Shown piece after piece: positions 26,319 through 39,269 of a DNA stretch of 64,000 nucleotides. The translations under genes and the position numbers were made by a program. The notes beneath the pieces are model-generated. The model had not been told where the DNA came from, made no database searches, and saw nothing but the letters and a program-made list of their open reading frames with translations. The DNA lies in NCBI GenBank assembly GCA_026686845.1, contig JAIVEN010000012.1, forward strand, positions 21,702,501-21,766,500, read 5' to 3'. This DNA comes from Adenanthera pavonina. Taxonomy: Eukaryota > Streptophyta > Magnoliopsida > Fabales > Fabaceae. Numbering within the stretch: position 1 is the first letter of the stretch; each line of letters begins with the position of its first letter.

Positions 26319-29300
26319 TCCCCCATCCCAATATCTTCTTGTTGCTAAACCCCCAACCCACTTTACTGGTTTATTTCTCATGTTTGTCCTACACTTGATA
26401 CTTGATCGGAGTGAATTTGGTATTGATCCTCCTTAATTTCTTGTATTAAAGTTTTTTTTTTATATAATGTACTTCCTCTAGTTTCATTTAGAAGGGAAAA
26501 AAGCTACGTCAAGAGCATTAAGAAAAATAATTTTAATTAGTCAGAGTTAATTAATTTAATACTAATTTGAATTATTAATTTGAAGAGTTTTAATGAAGGG
26601 CAATTTTGAAAAAAAAATTAATACACCATTAATTTTTTTATTTCTCTTATATTTAAGATCATCGAGAAAAAAAAAAGATTTTATCTTATAAATAAAATTA
26701 GAGGTGTATTAGAGTTTCATTTTTTAAAAAAAAAATTTATATATTAATGCTTATGATTCGGCCGAAAAGAAAACTTTGGCCCGTCATTTTTTTGGGTCCA
26801 TTTAATTTAATAAGACATTATACTATAAAACATTCTCTTTTTGGGCCAAAGATAAGAACTTTAAACCAGCCTTGACAAAAGAAAAAAGAAAGATAAAATA
26901 GAGGTTTCTATAAGCCCAATCCATTAAAAATGGTGGGCAGATCCAGCTAGCTTATAAGAAATTATACTTTTCAGCCCCCCAAAAAAAATAAGTAACTATA
27001 CTGTCAGTTTTTTTGTTTTTGGTCAACAACTATACTTTCAGCTTTAAAAAAAACAAAGAAAGAAAGAAAGGAAAATCACATGAAAATCCAAAAACATGAA
27101 AATAATTATTGTAAAGTCTAAAACCTTTAAAAATTACACTTAAGTCCCATGAGTGTAAAATATTAAAAAACAAGTATAAAAAATTTTATTATTGAATATA
27201 AAATCACGCTTCAAATTTTTAAACTCATATTCCACGATTTAATATTTAATAATAAATCTTTTCTACTCATTTTTTAGAATGTTACACCAATGAGTCTTAT
27301 GGGTAGTTTAATATTGAAATACGATTTTATGTTCTATAATAAAAATTTTCATAATCATGTTCTAGAATTTTACACCAATAGAATTTGACTGTAATTTTTT
27401 AGAGTTGTAGAATTTTATGATAATTATTTTAGTGTTTTGGGATTTTTTTTATGATTTTCCCAAGAAAGACAGCATAATACAGAAGAAAAAAACAATATGT
27501 TGTTAAATATGTTGAATTGGATACAGAAAAAATCATTCACTGTTATTTCTCAGTATGACAGCCTCGTTAATGAGTTATGTGGTTAAATTGCTGTGACAAG
27601 ATAGAGAGAGAGAGAGGGTCAATTAAATCTACTTTTGTTATATTCAATTCAACACTCTGAATACCGTATTATATCATGATAATATGATAATTTTAATAAA
27701 ACAAAAATAAATTTGTGTTATTTTTTGAGTTTTTATTTAATTTTCTATAGTCAATATTCAAACTTAACTTTAATTTAAAATAAATTAGTATTGCATGTAC
27801 TGGATACTCTAGTAAATCTAGTTGATAAGATATATTTGATATAAGAAATATTTAACTTAATGATACCACTGACATAATTAAGAAATGAGTTATTTTATGT
27901 TATGATAAATGTGAAATTTTGATATGATATGATATAAAAATATATGTAAGCATTATTTTTTTAGTATGTGAAAATCTTATATAAGCATGTCTTTACTCTT
28001 AAGATACATGCAATCAATAATAATTTTGATAGCATCGTTGAAAACACTTATCTAATTAGCAAACTCTTATATTTTCCTATTAATTTCCGTTTAATTGATT
28101 TGTAGATTAGCCTGTTTTTTTTTTAGTCACCAACTTGCAATGCTTTAATATGTGTGATGTGTTAATGGATGCAAAAATTATAAAAAATCAAATATATTTA
28201 TAATATGAAATTAAAACCATGTTTAAATGAAATGATGTGGATCATATATAAATTATTTTCTATTATCTTTTGCTAGACAGGTCATTTAGCAAATAATCAG
28301 AAACCATTTTAAAAATTAAGATATTGATTATTTAAATATTATATATTAGCATATATACGAATCACTAAAATTAAAATCCTAAAGATTTATATGATATTTA
28401 TTTAAATTATTTTTAGTTAGTTAAATATATGAATATTAAATATTATGTTGATTTGGAGTTTCCAAACTTCTGGAAAAGCTGCATTTAATTTCTGAGTCTT
28501 TTGAACCTCTGAGTAAGCTAATTTTTCCACTATTTATATATATATATATATAATATCTTTCACATCAAATTATTAACATTTAAAAAATTGCAAATGCAAA
28601 AATACAAAATCAAATGGAGAAATTGTATGACTTATTCAATATTACCTTCAAAGAGATGAACCTCCAAAATAAACATAATAAATAGAATAAAAATTAAAAA
28701 CTAAAAAATATATAAAGGTGCAGAAAATCTTCAACTCCTTTTTACTAGGAGGTACCTTTTAAAATTTAGATGATTAGATCAAGATAAAAGAAAAAAATTG
28801 ATCTTTATCGTGCCAAATTTCCAGCTTGAAGTAGATTTTCAATTTCAGGTTAGTATTTCAATTTTATTTTCAGTAAAGAATAAGAGAAACTAAAAATAAT
28901 TTATAACAATCTTATACCCATAAAAGCTGTTATCCTATATTTTTTATGAAGCTTTTTATCCAGTGGCCTTATCCATTAGTGGAATTATTTTTTTGCTTTT
29001 GCTGGTGACAGTCATATTCAGTCTTTCAGGGAACATTCTCCTGTTAAAGGTACAATGTTCGGTGGTCGATTTTATGGTTTGTTCTTAATTTATTTTTTAT
29101 TCCACTTGCTTGCATGCTTTCTTCATTTTTAATTATCTTATTAATCAAGAAAAGTTTACTATATTATTAAATTTTTTTAAAATTAATGTATTTTTCATTT
29201 TTACCCTATAATAAATACTATAAAATTAAATAATTTATTTTTTTTATAATTAAATAAAAATATTTTAAAAATAAAATAATAAATATTCTTAAAATTTATA

Positions 29301-29454
29301 AAATATAACTTATATTTAAAATTATAAAAAAAACGTAACTAATAAAAAAGAAAGGAGGAGCATGTATCAATAGTAGTCACAAAAAGAAAACTTGGTGGAG
29401 AGAAATGGAAGCAAAACCAGTCAGTGGAGAGAGAGATGAGTTGGTTGTCTAAGT
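26319..29454. other. Long AT-rich intergenic tract
   Basis: No gene seen. GA-rich run near 27605-27616, TA run near 28537-28552. Around 26473-26740 there is a CTTCCTCTAGTTTC stretch like a MITE end, but no partner end is convincing. Confidence 0.45.
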
Positions 29455-30042
29455 TAGGGGTGTGCATGGGCCGGGTTGGGCTGGGTTTCATCCTCGCCCG
29501 ATACCCGGCCCGTGCACACTCGGGTTGGGTCAGGTTAGGTACCAAGCCGGGCCGGGCCGGCTCGGTACCACATGATTTTTTAAAATATTAAAAATAAAAT
29601 AAAAGCTAACTTTATATATTAATGAAAAAATTTTAATTATTAATGTAAAAGTAGATTGTTTTAAAACTCTAATGTTATGATAGAAATTAATTTTCTTAAA
29701 AATTATAAATTTTTACAACTATACATTATTTTCATATAATATTAAATTAAGAAATCAATTTAAAATTTTAAATAAAATTAAAATATCAAAACCTTACAAA
29801 ATTTTTCATAGTAATCAAATAATAAATGTATTATATAAGATATATAGAAAAAATCTTATAAAATTAATTAATATATATAAAATATATATATATATATATA
29901 TATCTATATATAGTTTGGATTGGGCCGACAAAATGAACGAACACGAAGCGCGGCCCAACCAGACATAAAATCCGGCCCGGTTGGCCCAATAGAACCAGAT
30001 TAGACCGGGCCAACCGGGTCACAAATTTTTTGCACAGCCCTA
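29455..30042. mobile_element. hAT-type MITE with 8-bp target duplication and GC-rich ends
   Basis: An exact 8-bp direct repeat, gtctaagt, lies at 29447-29454 and 30043-30050. The element's ends are TAGGGGTGTGCA and, on the other strand, TAGGGCTGTGCA: a 12-bp terminal inverted repeat with one mismatch. Eight-bp duplications and such termini are typical of the hAT superfamily. Both ends are strongly GC-rich (GGGCCGGG-type words) while the centre (about 29575-29925) is almost pure A/T with a TA microsatellite. It encodes no transposase; frames across it (29339-29545 and 29864-30139 minus) are chance. Confidence 0.85.
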
Positions 30043-30251
30043 GTCTAAGTGGAAGAAGAGAAAGAATGAGAAGGAGAAGGGAAGGACCTAGAAAAATGTC
30101 AAATATTATAATACCCACATGCCCGACTAAAAGACACATAAATGAAGGGATAGAAAATCATAACTGCTTTTATGGTTAAAAGATGGCTGATTGAAATCCG
30201 TCTGACATACGGTAATAGAGTTCACTGATTCTAGCTGCCAATAATTAATAT

Positions 30252-32226
30252 GGGAAAATTAATTTATTGGTCCCTATAGTTTATATATTTTTCCAAACAA
30301 ATCCCTATACTTTAAAAACTCACCAATTGGTCCTCATAATTTACTCAGTATGTGGCATTAATCCCTAACATTTATGAAATACTAATAACTCATCCCTTTT
30401 ACGTCCAGATGGCACTAACAGAGTTAAGTTAGCAATGAGGTGGAAAATTTTTATTGATCAGATGTTAAGTAGTTTGACACATTAAATTAGACTAGATACA
30501 TTAGACTAGACTAACAATACAAGCAAGTTAATTTTTTTTTTAAATAGCTTCTGGCTCGTGTTTATATCCTCTTTGGTCATCAAGAAAAGCCGCAAGGCAG
30601 TGGGAGATTTTGAAGGAGACAAACGGGAGGTGCAAATAGAGGTGATTGCACAATGAGGTTTTGATGATGAGTGAACAACATAGAACAAGGCACACGTCTT
30701 CATGCTAGGACTCCTTTGGTTATCAATCTCACTCGTCTCACAATCGATCTCGAACCGCGGAAGTTTGAAGAAGCTTGAAGTAATCAATGCAATCAATCAA
30801 GGTGATTTCTTTAATCTGTTATCTCCTCTGAAATCTGGTGAGAAATTGATGCTATAACGCTAGGGTTAAGATTTCTCCACTTTTCAGTTTTGATTTCTTT
30901 GGCCCTTGATAGGATTGATTTTCTGGGTCATGGATGTCTTTTACGAATATGAAGTGATGTACTCCCTATCTTCTTTTTCTTCCGTGTATAGTTTGCATGG
31001 AAGGAGGGAAAGGGCAAGGGATTCCACAAAGAATCAAATTTTTGAATATGCACTATTTTTAATTTGTAATGTAATTTAGATCTTGCACTATAATGAAGTT
31101 TTTTTGAATATGCACAATGAATGGAGTGAAAATTGTGATTGCACCATAATTTTATTTTACTTTACAATAAATTTTGAATTGTAATAAGATATTATGAATA
31201 AGCTGTAAACATGGAGTTCGAATATGTTAATTACATATTTATATTTGACATTTGATAATTATGTATAATTGCTTTTTGCTGTGACTTGCAGGCTGATTGG
31301 AGGTGTAAATATGGAGTTTGAATATGCAATGAGAATATGTATAAGTGTAATGGATGAACCAATTCCCATGCATACACTTGAATTGATCAAACAAGAAGAG
31401 AAAACTATTGAAGGCTGCAATGTTTTAGCGATGTTTAGGCAATAAATTGTATTTCATATATGTTCAAATCTAATGCCACTTCAGCATATAAATATTTAAT
31501 GTAATACAAAAGGTGAACTTTTTCAAAATTATTTTCTTGCAAATTTGTTCTTGTGTTTTTTCTTATGTGATATTAAGATAATATGGAAAGGCATATATGA
31601 GATATAAAAATATCATGTTCAATATTAAATAAGTATCATGAGACCACGTGAGCATGAAATAAAAAAATATTACGAAATGAAAAAATAATGTTTAAATATG
31701 CAGAAGGACTGGAATGAAGGTTGTATTCACAATAATAATGGTATATATATGGCTATTTTTTTTTACCGAATATTAATGCATATGCTCTTTCTTTAGATGA
31801 TTCAATTATGTAGAAATTTTTGTTCCACATATCTTTCCTACTTATACTAGGTCTTTCAAGATAGAAAACAGTATTCTTTGTGTTTCCTTCTCAGCTACGA
31901 TTAATTTCTGCGTCTTCCCTTAGCATGAGAGATTTATTGTTTCGATGCCTCTTAACTGATATATTAAAAAAAATTAATATTGGTGAATGTTTGAATGTTG
32001 AGTCATGCACATGGATGCCAAGGTGTGAAATTTTTTTCCAAATCAGCCTATTTTAAACGCCATTAGTGCCACATGTCATCTGTGAGGATTGTTCTGTAGA
32101 CGAATAAATTGGAGGGACTAACTTATTAATGGCTAAATACTATAGGGACTGATTCTTATGAAAATAAAGTATAGGGACGGAATTGAAAATGAGTACAAAC
32201 TATAGGGACAGTTGTTTAATTTTCCC
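30252..32226. mobile_element. MULE-like element with long terminal inverted repeats (about 2 kb)
   Basis: Starts GGGAAAATTAA and ends TTAATTTTCCC. The inverted similarity extends roughly 190 bases inward from each end, with repeated 'GTCCCTATAGTTT', 'CCCTATACTTTA' and 'ATGTGGCA(T/C)TAA' words. Long terminal repeats suggest a Mutator-like element. A 9-10 bp target duplication is only approximate (TAATTAATAT against TAATAATAAT). No transposase is found, so it is non-autonomous. Repeated internal words (GGAGTT(C/T)GAATATG near 31212 and 31313) suggest internal duplication. The minus frame at 30506-30796 is unrecognised. Confidence 0.6.

Positions 32227-32256
<30 letters not shown>
32227..32256. 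repeat. (TAA)n microsatellite
   Basis: About ten TAA units abut the right end of the long-TIR element. They may have expanded from, and so obscured, its target-site duplication. Confidence 0.85.
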
Positions 32257-32258
<2 letters not shown>

Positions 32259-32765
32259 TCAATTTCTGCTTAGTTGTAGTGTAATGTTTTATATTCAAAT
32301 TTTCAATATTCACATTAATGTTAAAACAATTTTACTATTAAATATCGGTTGAGATTAAACAAACAATTCCAATCTCTAAATATCAATAGAATTTTAATCA
32401 TACCCTTAAAAGTGGTATTAAAAATTACCATAAAATAATAAATTAATTAATTAATTAAATTAGACATCTTAAAAGTACAAAATAAATTATTTTTCTTTTT
32501 AAAGTAGTACGTATTTAGCAAAATTTTAGTGAAACATGGCATCATCTCCATTCATGAGTCCTCTTGCTTGGCACAAAGTTCGAGATATTATTGTAGCGTT
32601 CCTTAAGCTGTTTCCATACACTAACGTTTGGAAATAAATCATCATGTTAGCATGTGTTACAGAAAGTTAATTATCGAATGAAGTGTGAGATCACAATAAA
32701 AAGTGAAATCTATCGTGCGCTTCATTTTAAAACATTTATGTTGGGAATTTTAGGAGTAATAGATA

Positions 32766-33054
32766 ATATTTTCTCCATTTCTTAATATAATCAACAAAAG
32801 ATAAAATCATATAAATTAAGAAAAATAATAAATTTATCTAAAATATAAAATAATTTTAAAAAATATTCTCATTTAATATTAATAACTTTTAAATCATACA
32901 ATTAATACAAATAAATTATATCATTAGTTTTTTAAAAAAAATCATCTTAAGTAGGGGTGTCTTTAAAAAAAATTATTAAATACACTAAATAAATCTCTCT
33001 GTCCCTTATATTTTGAAATATAAAAACTCCTCTAATTATTTCTACCGAGGGAAT
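32766..33054. mobile_element. Stowaway-like MITE
   Basis: Left end ATTTTCTCCATTTCTTAATAT. The right end reads, on the other strand, ATATTCCCTCGGTAGAAATAAT. Inner arms near 33005-33030 (TTATATTTTGAAATATAAAAA) are typical of this class. Termini are diverged and the interior is non-coding. Confidence 0.45.
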
Positions 33055-35234
33055 ATGTTTTAACTGTTAGAAAGTAAAATTGCATTATGTACAAAAAAAG
33101 ATGTCATAATGGTTAAATCCATCCATTGCTCACCCAATTTCGTTATCACCGATGATGGTACTATGCTACTTTTCTCATGGTAGATTTTTAAGAGCACTTG
33201 GAATTAGAATTAGTATGTACAAAAAAGTAAAAAAAGAAAAAATCAAGCACACAAACTGAAGATAATTCTGCATTAAAGGACGACAAGGCAAGGAAGTTAA
33301 ATCCCAGGTTCCAAAAGTTTATATGCCAGTTCAAATCTGTTATTCATCATGTGTTTGACAGTCCATAATTTTCTCCTATTGTCGATTTTTCTGTCACAGA
33401 AAGTTATCCAACCAACAACTTCAAGTTGGACTTTTCTCTTGCTTCCACACCTCAAAACTCAACGTCTATTTTTCCAACCAGGTGAGGTTGATGAAGAACA
33501 TGATAAGAATAATAGGAGTGCTCTGGTCAATGGGGTCGAGTAATTATTTATAAACCTAGGATTCGGCCATCAACTAATATTTAAATTAAGGGTTACTCTA
33601 TATTGTTTTGATCATGTGTTATTTATGTTTTCTGGTTTCTTTTATATGCTCTCGGACATAGATTTTTCAAAATAAAGAATATCAGTCTCCCTTTTCCCTC
33701 CCTCTTCATCTCCTTTGTTTCTCCATTATACCCTCTTCTTCCTCGGCAGGTGAAATTGGAAATTAGTGCTCCAAAGTCTGTGTCGAGAAATTACTTTGAT
33801 AAAAGGATTCTTTTTCTCATGGTTCTTTCCAATGGTGGTATATGACTGTTTCTAACAGTGTAATTTTGAATATTTGGATCTTCCCTTTCACTTTCCGTGA
33901 CACTGAATCATTCTTGTCTTTCTGGTAACATAAAAAGAGTTTTTTTCTCTCTTTCTTAAACCATTTTCTAAATGTTTACATATTTATCTAATCATTTTTA
34001 TGGAAAAAAAAATCTAAGACTAATGTTTTGTTTCAAAATTTACTATTTGTAATTATTTAGTTTCAATCTTTCAATTTAATTAAAAAATATTTTAAACCCA
34101 TGATGAATGAGAAATATTGACGAATTGACAGTAAAATTTGACATGTTAAGGTTGGATAATGTTTTATCAACATTTTTTGAGAATATAATTAACAGTATTA
34201 GTAATAGGGAAACTTTTGATTATATTTTAAAAAGTGAAAGATTTAAAAAAATAAAGTTAAAGGATCAAGATAAAATTTAGTGTAAAGTTAAGGGATCAAA
34301 AATGTATTTTTTTCTTTCAAAATATAAACCATTTTATGACCGTTAGTGAGTATTTAGTGTTTTTTTTTTCATTTATCCCTATTTATGATAATACTTAATT
34401 ATAAGAGAGAAAAATAAAAAAAAATATGATTGAGAGAGAATAATCTATTTTTACCCCTATTTAATGAGAATAATTTTAAAACGCTATATAAATTTTTAAA
34501 AGAATAAATGCCTTTTTTTTAATACGTGTGAAATAGATAAATATGATTTATATTTTAAAATGGATGAAGCATTGAAAATTTTACATAAATTTAATGATAT
34601 AACTCACCTTTGTTTATATATATTGGATAATTAAAACTAAAAAATGACTTATATTAAAGATATATATTGGATAATTAAACTAAAAAATGACTTATATTAA
34701 AGAGTATAAAGAGTAAAATGCATACAACTAAAACTTTCAAATAGAAAAACATACTCATGTTCATATGGGGTGGGAGGATTTTTCCTTTAAAAGTTAATAT
34801 AAATTTATTATTAATATTTTTTAAAAAAATTATAATATTATCTAAAGGTCGTATGATAACAAATCATCTATAATGATAATTTTTTTTTTTTTAAAAAGTA
34901 CAAAAGTGAAAAAATTATAACAAAAAGTTTATTAAACGGTTTCCATAAAAAAAAAAAGTATATTAAACGGTTCAGCTTTTAATAATTTGAAAGAAAACTT
35001 TATACTTACTTTCTTTAGATGTCAGTACAATAATACTCGTAATACCCCATAATATGATATGCTAATTTCAATATAAATAGAAAGAGGCAAGAGTATCAAA
35101 CTTCATGGAAAGACCACCAAAATATCAGCCAAACGATTAGTGTGGTGGTTGAAGGGGGGCCGGCTTTGGACAACTAGACAAATACCTTAAAAACAATTGT
35201 TTGGATGAAAAAAAACTGGGGCGCGGAAGGCCAA
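33055..35234. other. Intergenic DNA with a short tandem duplication
   Basis: A 44-bp unit (TATTGGATAATTAAA...TTATATTAAAGA) is duplicated at about 34617-34703. A 64-codon plus frame at 33349-33543 has no recognisable domain. CT-rich stretches near 33690-33750 look leader-like but lead into no coding exon. This is the 3' side of the PTF2-type gene. Confidence 0.45.
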
Positions 35235-35253
35235 CACGTGCCCCTGTCACGTG
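35235..35253. promoter_or_regulatory. Duplicated CACGTG G-box
   Basis: A 13-bp unit (CACGTGCCCCTGT) occurs twice in tandem, placing G-boxes at 35235-35240 and 35248-35253. They adjoin a CA microsatellite (about 35265-35282). They lie about 230 bp beyond the 3' end of the nearest gene, so a regulatory role is only a possibility. Confidence 0.4.
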
Positions 35254-35478
35254 CCCCTGTCCCTGCACACACACACACACATATGTATGTATGTATATAT
35301 ATTATAGAAGATATGTATCAAAAACAAATAAATAAATGTGTAATATAAAATCTATAGTATATAACGCATTCTATTGATGTTGTACCAAACAAAAGTTGCA
35401 GAAAGGCAATTTCTAATCTATTATGTAATGATGTAAGCAAGCAGGAGCTAACTGCAAAGCCAAAAAATTAGAAAAATC

Positions 35479-37056
35479 TCATGCAATGCCAGAGTTAAAC
35501 ACATGTAGATCCAGTAATGTATTGTAGTGTCCCTTCTCAATTTCCTCTTCCTTTACTTGATGAAGAAGTAAGGTCTCAATAATTAAGTCTTCCCAATCAA
35601 CTCCATCAACTAACATTCTTCTCTTCATCTTTTTCTCAGAACATTTTCCATCCAAAGGGGAGACAATGACACTAGCACCCGGATCAGAATTTAAAGGATG
35701 CATAATTTTATCTATCCGCACCTTCGCAGCATTGATCTTCTCTCTCCTCAACTTACATTTCAAGCGACCTGAAATAAAAGAAGCCGGCATGGTTTTGAAT
35801 CCTACATCCTTCTCGAGTAACTCCTTAAGTATAAGCTTTTTGCTCAGTTCAGATTTCCCATTCCACCACTCACTACGCTCATGAAAATCAATCGGCAACC
35901 TTTTCCTTTTCCTCGTTTCTTCCCTCTCTGTTGATAATTCAGCACTACTGACCTCATCTAAAGATTTCTCATATGACATGGATAAAGATTCAGGTGAATA
36001 AAATAGTTCGCTTGTATTCCTGGTACCTTGTCCTGTAGACTGAATGTTATTTTGTGATGTACTGCACTGAAAATCATTTTGCAGATTTGTGGTATCAGTC
36101 TCAGATCCATGTTCATCATCCTCTGGACGATCTAAGTTTTTCCTCTTATCATCAGGTTTTGACATAGCTTTTTTCTCCAGATATAGAATTACAAATGGTG
36201 CATGCTTAACAATGTTTTTAGTGGTGATATCTTTTCCCCAAGGTAACACTTGCGCAACTTCTACGAGTTTCTCCAGGAGCTCTTTGTATCGCCTTCTACA
36301 AGTGGAAGCAATGGCATGAAGTTCCTTGGCTAACTCATCAATCCCAACTTCAACTTGATTCAATTCAGCTACTAGAACCAAAACTGCAACCACCAATGGA
36401 AGTGGCTTACGCCCGGTACTCAAAAACCACTTCACTGCACATTGTATCAAAAATATCCCCTGCTTTTGCATTCTGTCTACTTTGCTCCCCTCAACTCTAG
36501 CAAAAGATGGAGAAATCTTAAGGGCCCTTTCCAATGAATGCACTATATCAAACTCTGGAAAGTCACATTTTTTCAAATCCATAAAATCAATAACCCGCTG
36601 AATCATCTTACCTAGCTCATAAAGATCGCACTCAACTGCTGAAGCCACTTCGGCCATGGATAGTGGGAGATTATCCTTTCGCATCACAACATAAGCACAT
36701 GCACCAATTAAGACATGAAACCAATCACCTTGCCCAAATTCACCCTCTGTGATGGTAGAAATCATTGCTTTAATATCACTACTTTTTGAAGATAGACCTA
36801 ATCTAGTTGAAGTTAACTCATCTATCAAGCTTTGGGCCTGAGAGAGTTTCCTTTCTTTATGACTATATACAGTACCTGCACCTGCAGTTCCCATACGAAT
36901 AAATGTTCCTTGTGGGCCATTGATCCCACCAATATGCGCTTCAAACTGATCATATTCTTGAACAACACCACAAAAGGAACATATCAAATCTCCAGACACA
37001 TCATCTCGGACAAGAGAAGTTTTCCCACAATTGTTGCAGGAATGCGAGCTTGACAT
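35479..37056 (-). CDS. PTF2: Plant-specific TFIIB-related protein, PTF2 type
   Basis: General transcription factor of the TFIIB/BRF superfamily. In Arabidopsis PTF2 (pollen-expressed transcription factor 2) acts in pollen and embryo development. The gene is one uninterrupted frame of 525 residues, close to the Arabidopsis protein (about 527). A zinc ribbon lies at the N-terminus with Cys7, Cys10, Cys26 and Cys29, followed by a B-reader/linker-like segment. Two cyclin-like folds follow at roughly residues 95-170 and 195-290. The rest is an acidic, Ser/Asn-rich linker, a basic cluster RKRKRLP that may be a nuclear signal, and a charged C-terminal region. The ATG at 37056 is chosen because the frame continues upstream only through a TTG, and the family begins a few residues before the first Cys pair. 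No frame breaks are seen. The PTF2 assignment rests on recalled family sequence; another TFIIB-like paralogue is less likely given the C-terminal region. Confidence 0.88.
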   Translation of the reverse strand: MSSSHSCNNCGKTSLVRDDVSGDLICSFCGVVQEYDQFEAHIGGINGPQGTFIRMGTAGAGTVYSHKERKLSQAQSLIDELTSTRLGLSSKSSDIKAMISTITEGEFGQGDWFHVLIGACAYVVMRKDNLPLSMAEVASAVECDLYELGKMIQRVIDFMDLKKCDFPEFDIVHSLERALKISPSFARVEGSKVDRMQKQGIFLIQCAVKWFLSTGRKPLPLVVAVLVLVAELNQVEVGIDELAKELHAIASTCRRRYKELLEKLVEVAQVLPWGKDITTKNIVKHAPFVILYLEKKAMSKPDDKRKNLDRPEDDEHGSETDTTNLQNDFQCSTSQNNIQSTGQGTRNTSELFYSPESLSMSYEKSLDEVSSAELSTEREETRKRKRLPIDFHERSEWWNGKSELSKKLILKELLEKDVGFKTMPASFISGRLKCKLRREKINAAKVRIDKIMHPLNSDPGASVIVSPLDGKCSEKKMKRRMLVDGVDWEDLIIETLLLHQVKEEEIEKGHYNTLLDLHVFNSGIA

Positions 37057-38502
37057 TGAGGACCACAAATTTCAAAAGGGGAACTTTTTTCAAAGGTTTT
37101 GCTTCCAAGTGACTGTTTGGCAAGTGAAATCAGGTTCTAAAACAATACTCATGGAGACGATACTGAACAAGCAGGGAAGCTATGCTTTATTTGCAAAGCT
37201 TCAGGAAAATCTCAGGCAGATTGGTTAGGAGATGGCAACACTGCATTTTGTTAAACAAATATTAGATTAATATTGTAATCAATGTTCAGCTTCGTATGAA
37301 ATTTGCTTAGCTCATTAATACCTAAATTAGTAAACTTATTTATAGAATTATAGAATGGAATACCATGAGTTCCAAAATCCCACATATACTACATAAGCCT
37401 TAAAGTTGTGCATATAGAAGGGAAGTCCTAATTATGCTGCATACATACCTTCTGGATGAAAATTGAAAAACAAAAAATAAAAAATTTAAGCAGATTCACT
37501 TAAAGTTATGCATTTACAGAAGTGCAAATGGCATAACTCTACGCTGTCTACAAGGGCATCATTCAGAATCAATTCTGGAGTTATGTCAGACGTGAAAAAG
37601 TAATTAATTGCACATTGTGTAAGTTGACATTATTTTTGAGCTTTAAGGTTCTACTGTTTACTCTGTTTTGACGCGATAACATAAAAAAATAATTCTTCCA
37701 AGGTACAGTAACACTAGCAGAAAAAGGCAATGCAAAAGAAAAGAACAGTTCAGATGATATGAATTTATTCAACATTCTAAAAACCAATTCCCTAATACAA
37801 GGAAAACTGTTAATTTACCATAATAATCCAAAACTAAAATGTTGCATATAACCGCAACCCAAGATGATACAGAGTGAAATAAGTAAGGAGAAAAATTAGA
37901 GAATGAAAATTAACTAGCGATCATTTTTCTAAGCAGGGGAAATCCCTTCATCAATTAAGCTTCGAAATGAAATGTGTAACTAAATTTCTAACAGTTTTAA
38001 CCAACTTATGAGCTCATTTTACCATATCACCCCAAATGGCCAAATCAAAATTCTAAGAATAAAAGAAAACGTATCTTTTATAGATACAAGATTAAAATTG
38101 AATTAAAAAAAAAAAGAATAAGAAGCATAATTAAACAAAAGGGAAACCCTTCCCGGAAATCCAATCATAAAGCAAACATTACCTCTTGCCAAGGACGGAT
38201 TTATGCTTATGGTTGTGTGGGTAATTGCCCCACTAAAATTCTGGTCTTGTAAGTTAGTGTGTGTGTGTATAATGTATCCCAATTGCTGCGCCGGAAAATT
38301 GTGGAGCATGGTGGGGAGAGAGAAAGAGAGACGGCGAGAAAAGTGATGGAGAAGGGAAGGCCGCTGCTGGAAATGGAAGGAGGACGAAAATCGAAGAAAA
38401 ATTGGGAGGAAACGAGAGAAATACTCACAATTCAAAAGGTAATCAGGGTTTGTCACGACGCTGGCAATTGAATGGAGAGGGAAGGGTGAAACCTAGGGTT
38501 AG
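37057..38502 (-). promoter_or_regulatory. PTF2 leader, probable leader intron and promoter
   Basis: Upstream of the ATG on the minus strand there is no coding sequence for about 1.1 kb. Then comes a GC-richer CT-rich segment (38200-38480) that looks like a 5' leader exon, with a GTGAGTA donor-like site at about 38427. Candidate acceptors lie close to the ATG (AACAG near 37110). A telo-box-like motif (AACCCTAGG) is at about 38491-38499. Frames at 38103-38471 on both strands are leader sequence, not separate genes. No transcript is available to confirm the exon. Confidence 0.45.
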
Positions 38503-39269
38503 TTTTATTTTTTTATTTCTTTTCTATCTCTCTCTATTTTTTTTAAGGGGTGGGTGATGAAAATGTCATGTAATCTTCAAAGAAAATGACTAAGACATCA
38601 TTAAATCTTCCACCTACAAAAATGTAAAATAAAAATAGATTATATAATAAAAATAATTAACAATAAAATTAGGATGTCTTAATTTTAATTAACTAAATTA
38701 ATTCAAACAGGCTCTAATTAATTCCCATTTTTCCATTACTTCTAATATTATGTAAATTTTTACCAAATACTTTTGTATATTTAATATATTTTCTACATAA
38801 TTTTATTTTACATATCATATATTTATTTTATAAATCACATGTCTATATTTTGATTATTTTAAATCCAAATGATTTATTTTCTTGCATTTGATAAGGGTTA
38901 ATTAATTTGTTTGACTCAATTTCATGTTTCATTTTTTTATGGAACTTTTAGCATTAAATAATTAGTATAAAAATTATTTTATAGATGTATCCTCTGATAA
39001 TACATTTTAAAAATACAATTATTGGTGTATTTGCTTTTAGTCTAATACAATAAGTGGCAACTAAAACCGTTAAAAATTTTTTTTACTATAAATATCATTA
39101 AAAATCAAATACAAATTGAATCAGAAATAAATAATTGAATTATCATTTGTCAAAAATTGAAGCAATATAAATAAATATTGAATGGTACATATAAATACGG
39201 ATACTGTATCATGTATTGAATATAGTTTCATCTAATTTTTCTAAAGTATTGATGCTATATAGACCATAG
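38503..39269. other. AT-rich intergenic DNA
   Basis: Lies between the PTF2-type promoter and the 3' end of the zinc-domain gene. Nothing else recognised. Confidence 0.5.

Noticed and set aside
29339..30139. Minus-strand frames rich in Pro, Gly and Arg or Leu
   Set aside because: They run through the GC-rich ends of the hAT-type MITE and owe their openness to composition.
37057..37068. Four-codon extension of the PTF2-type protein
   Set aside because: It also depends on a TTG start; the ATG at 37056 fits the family.
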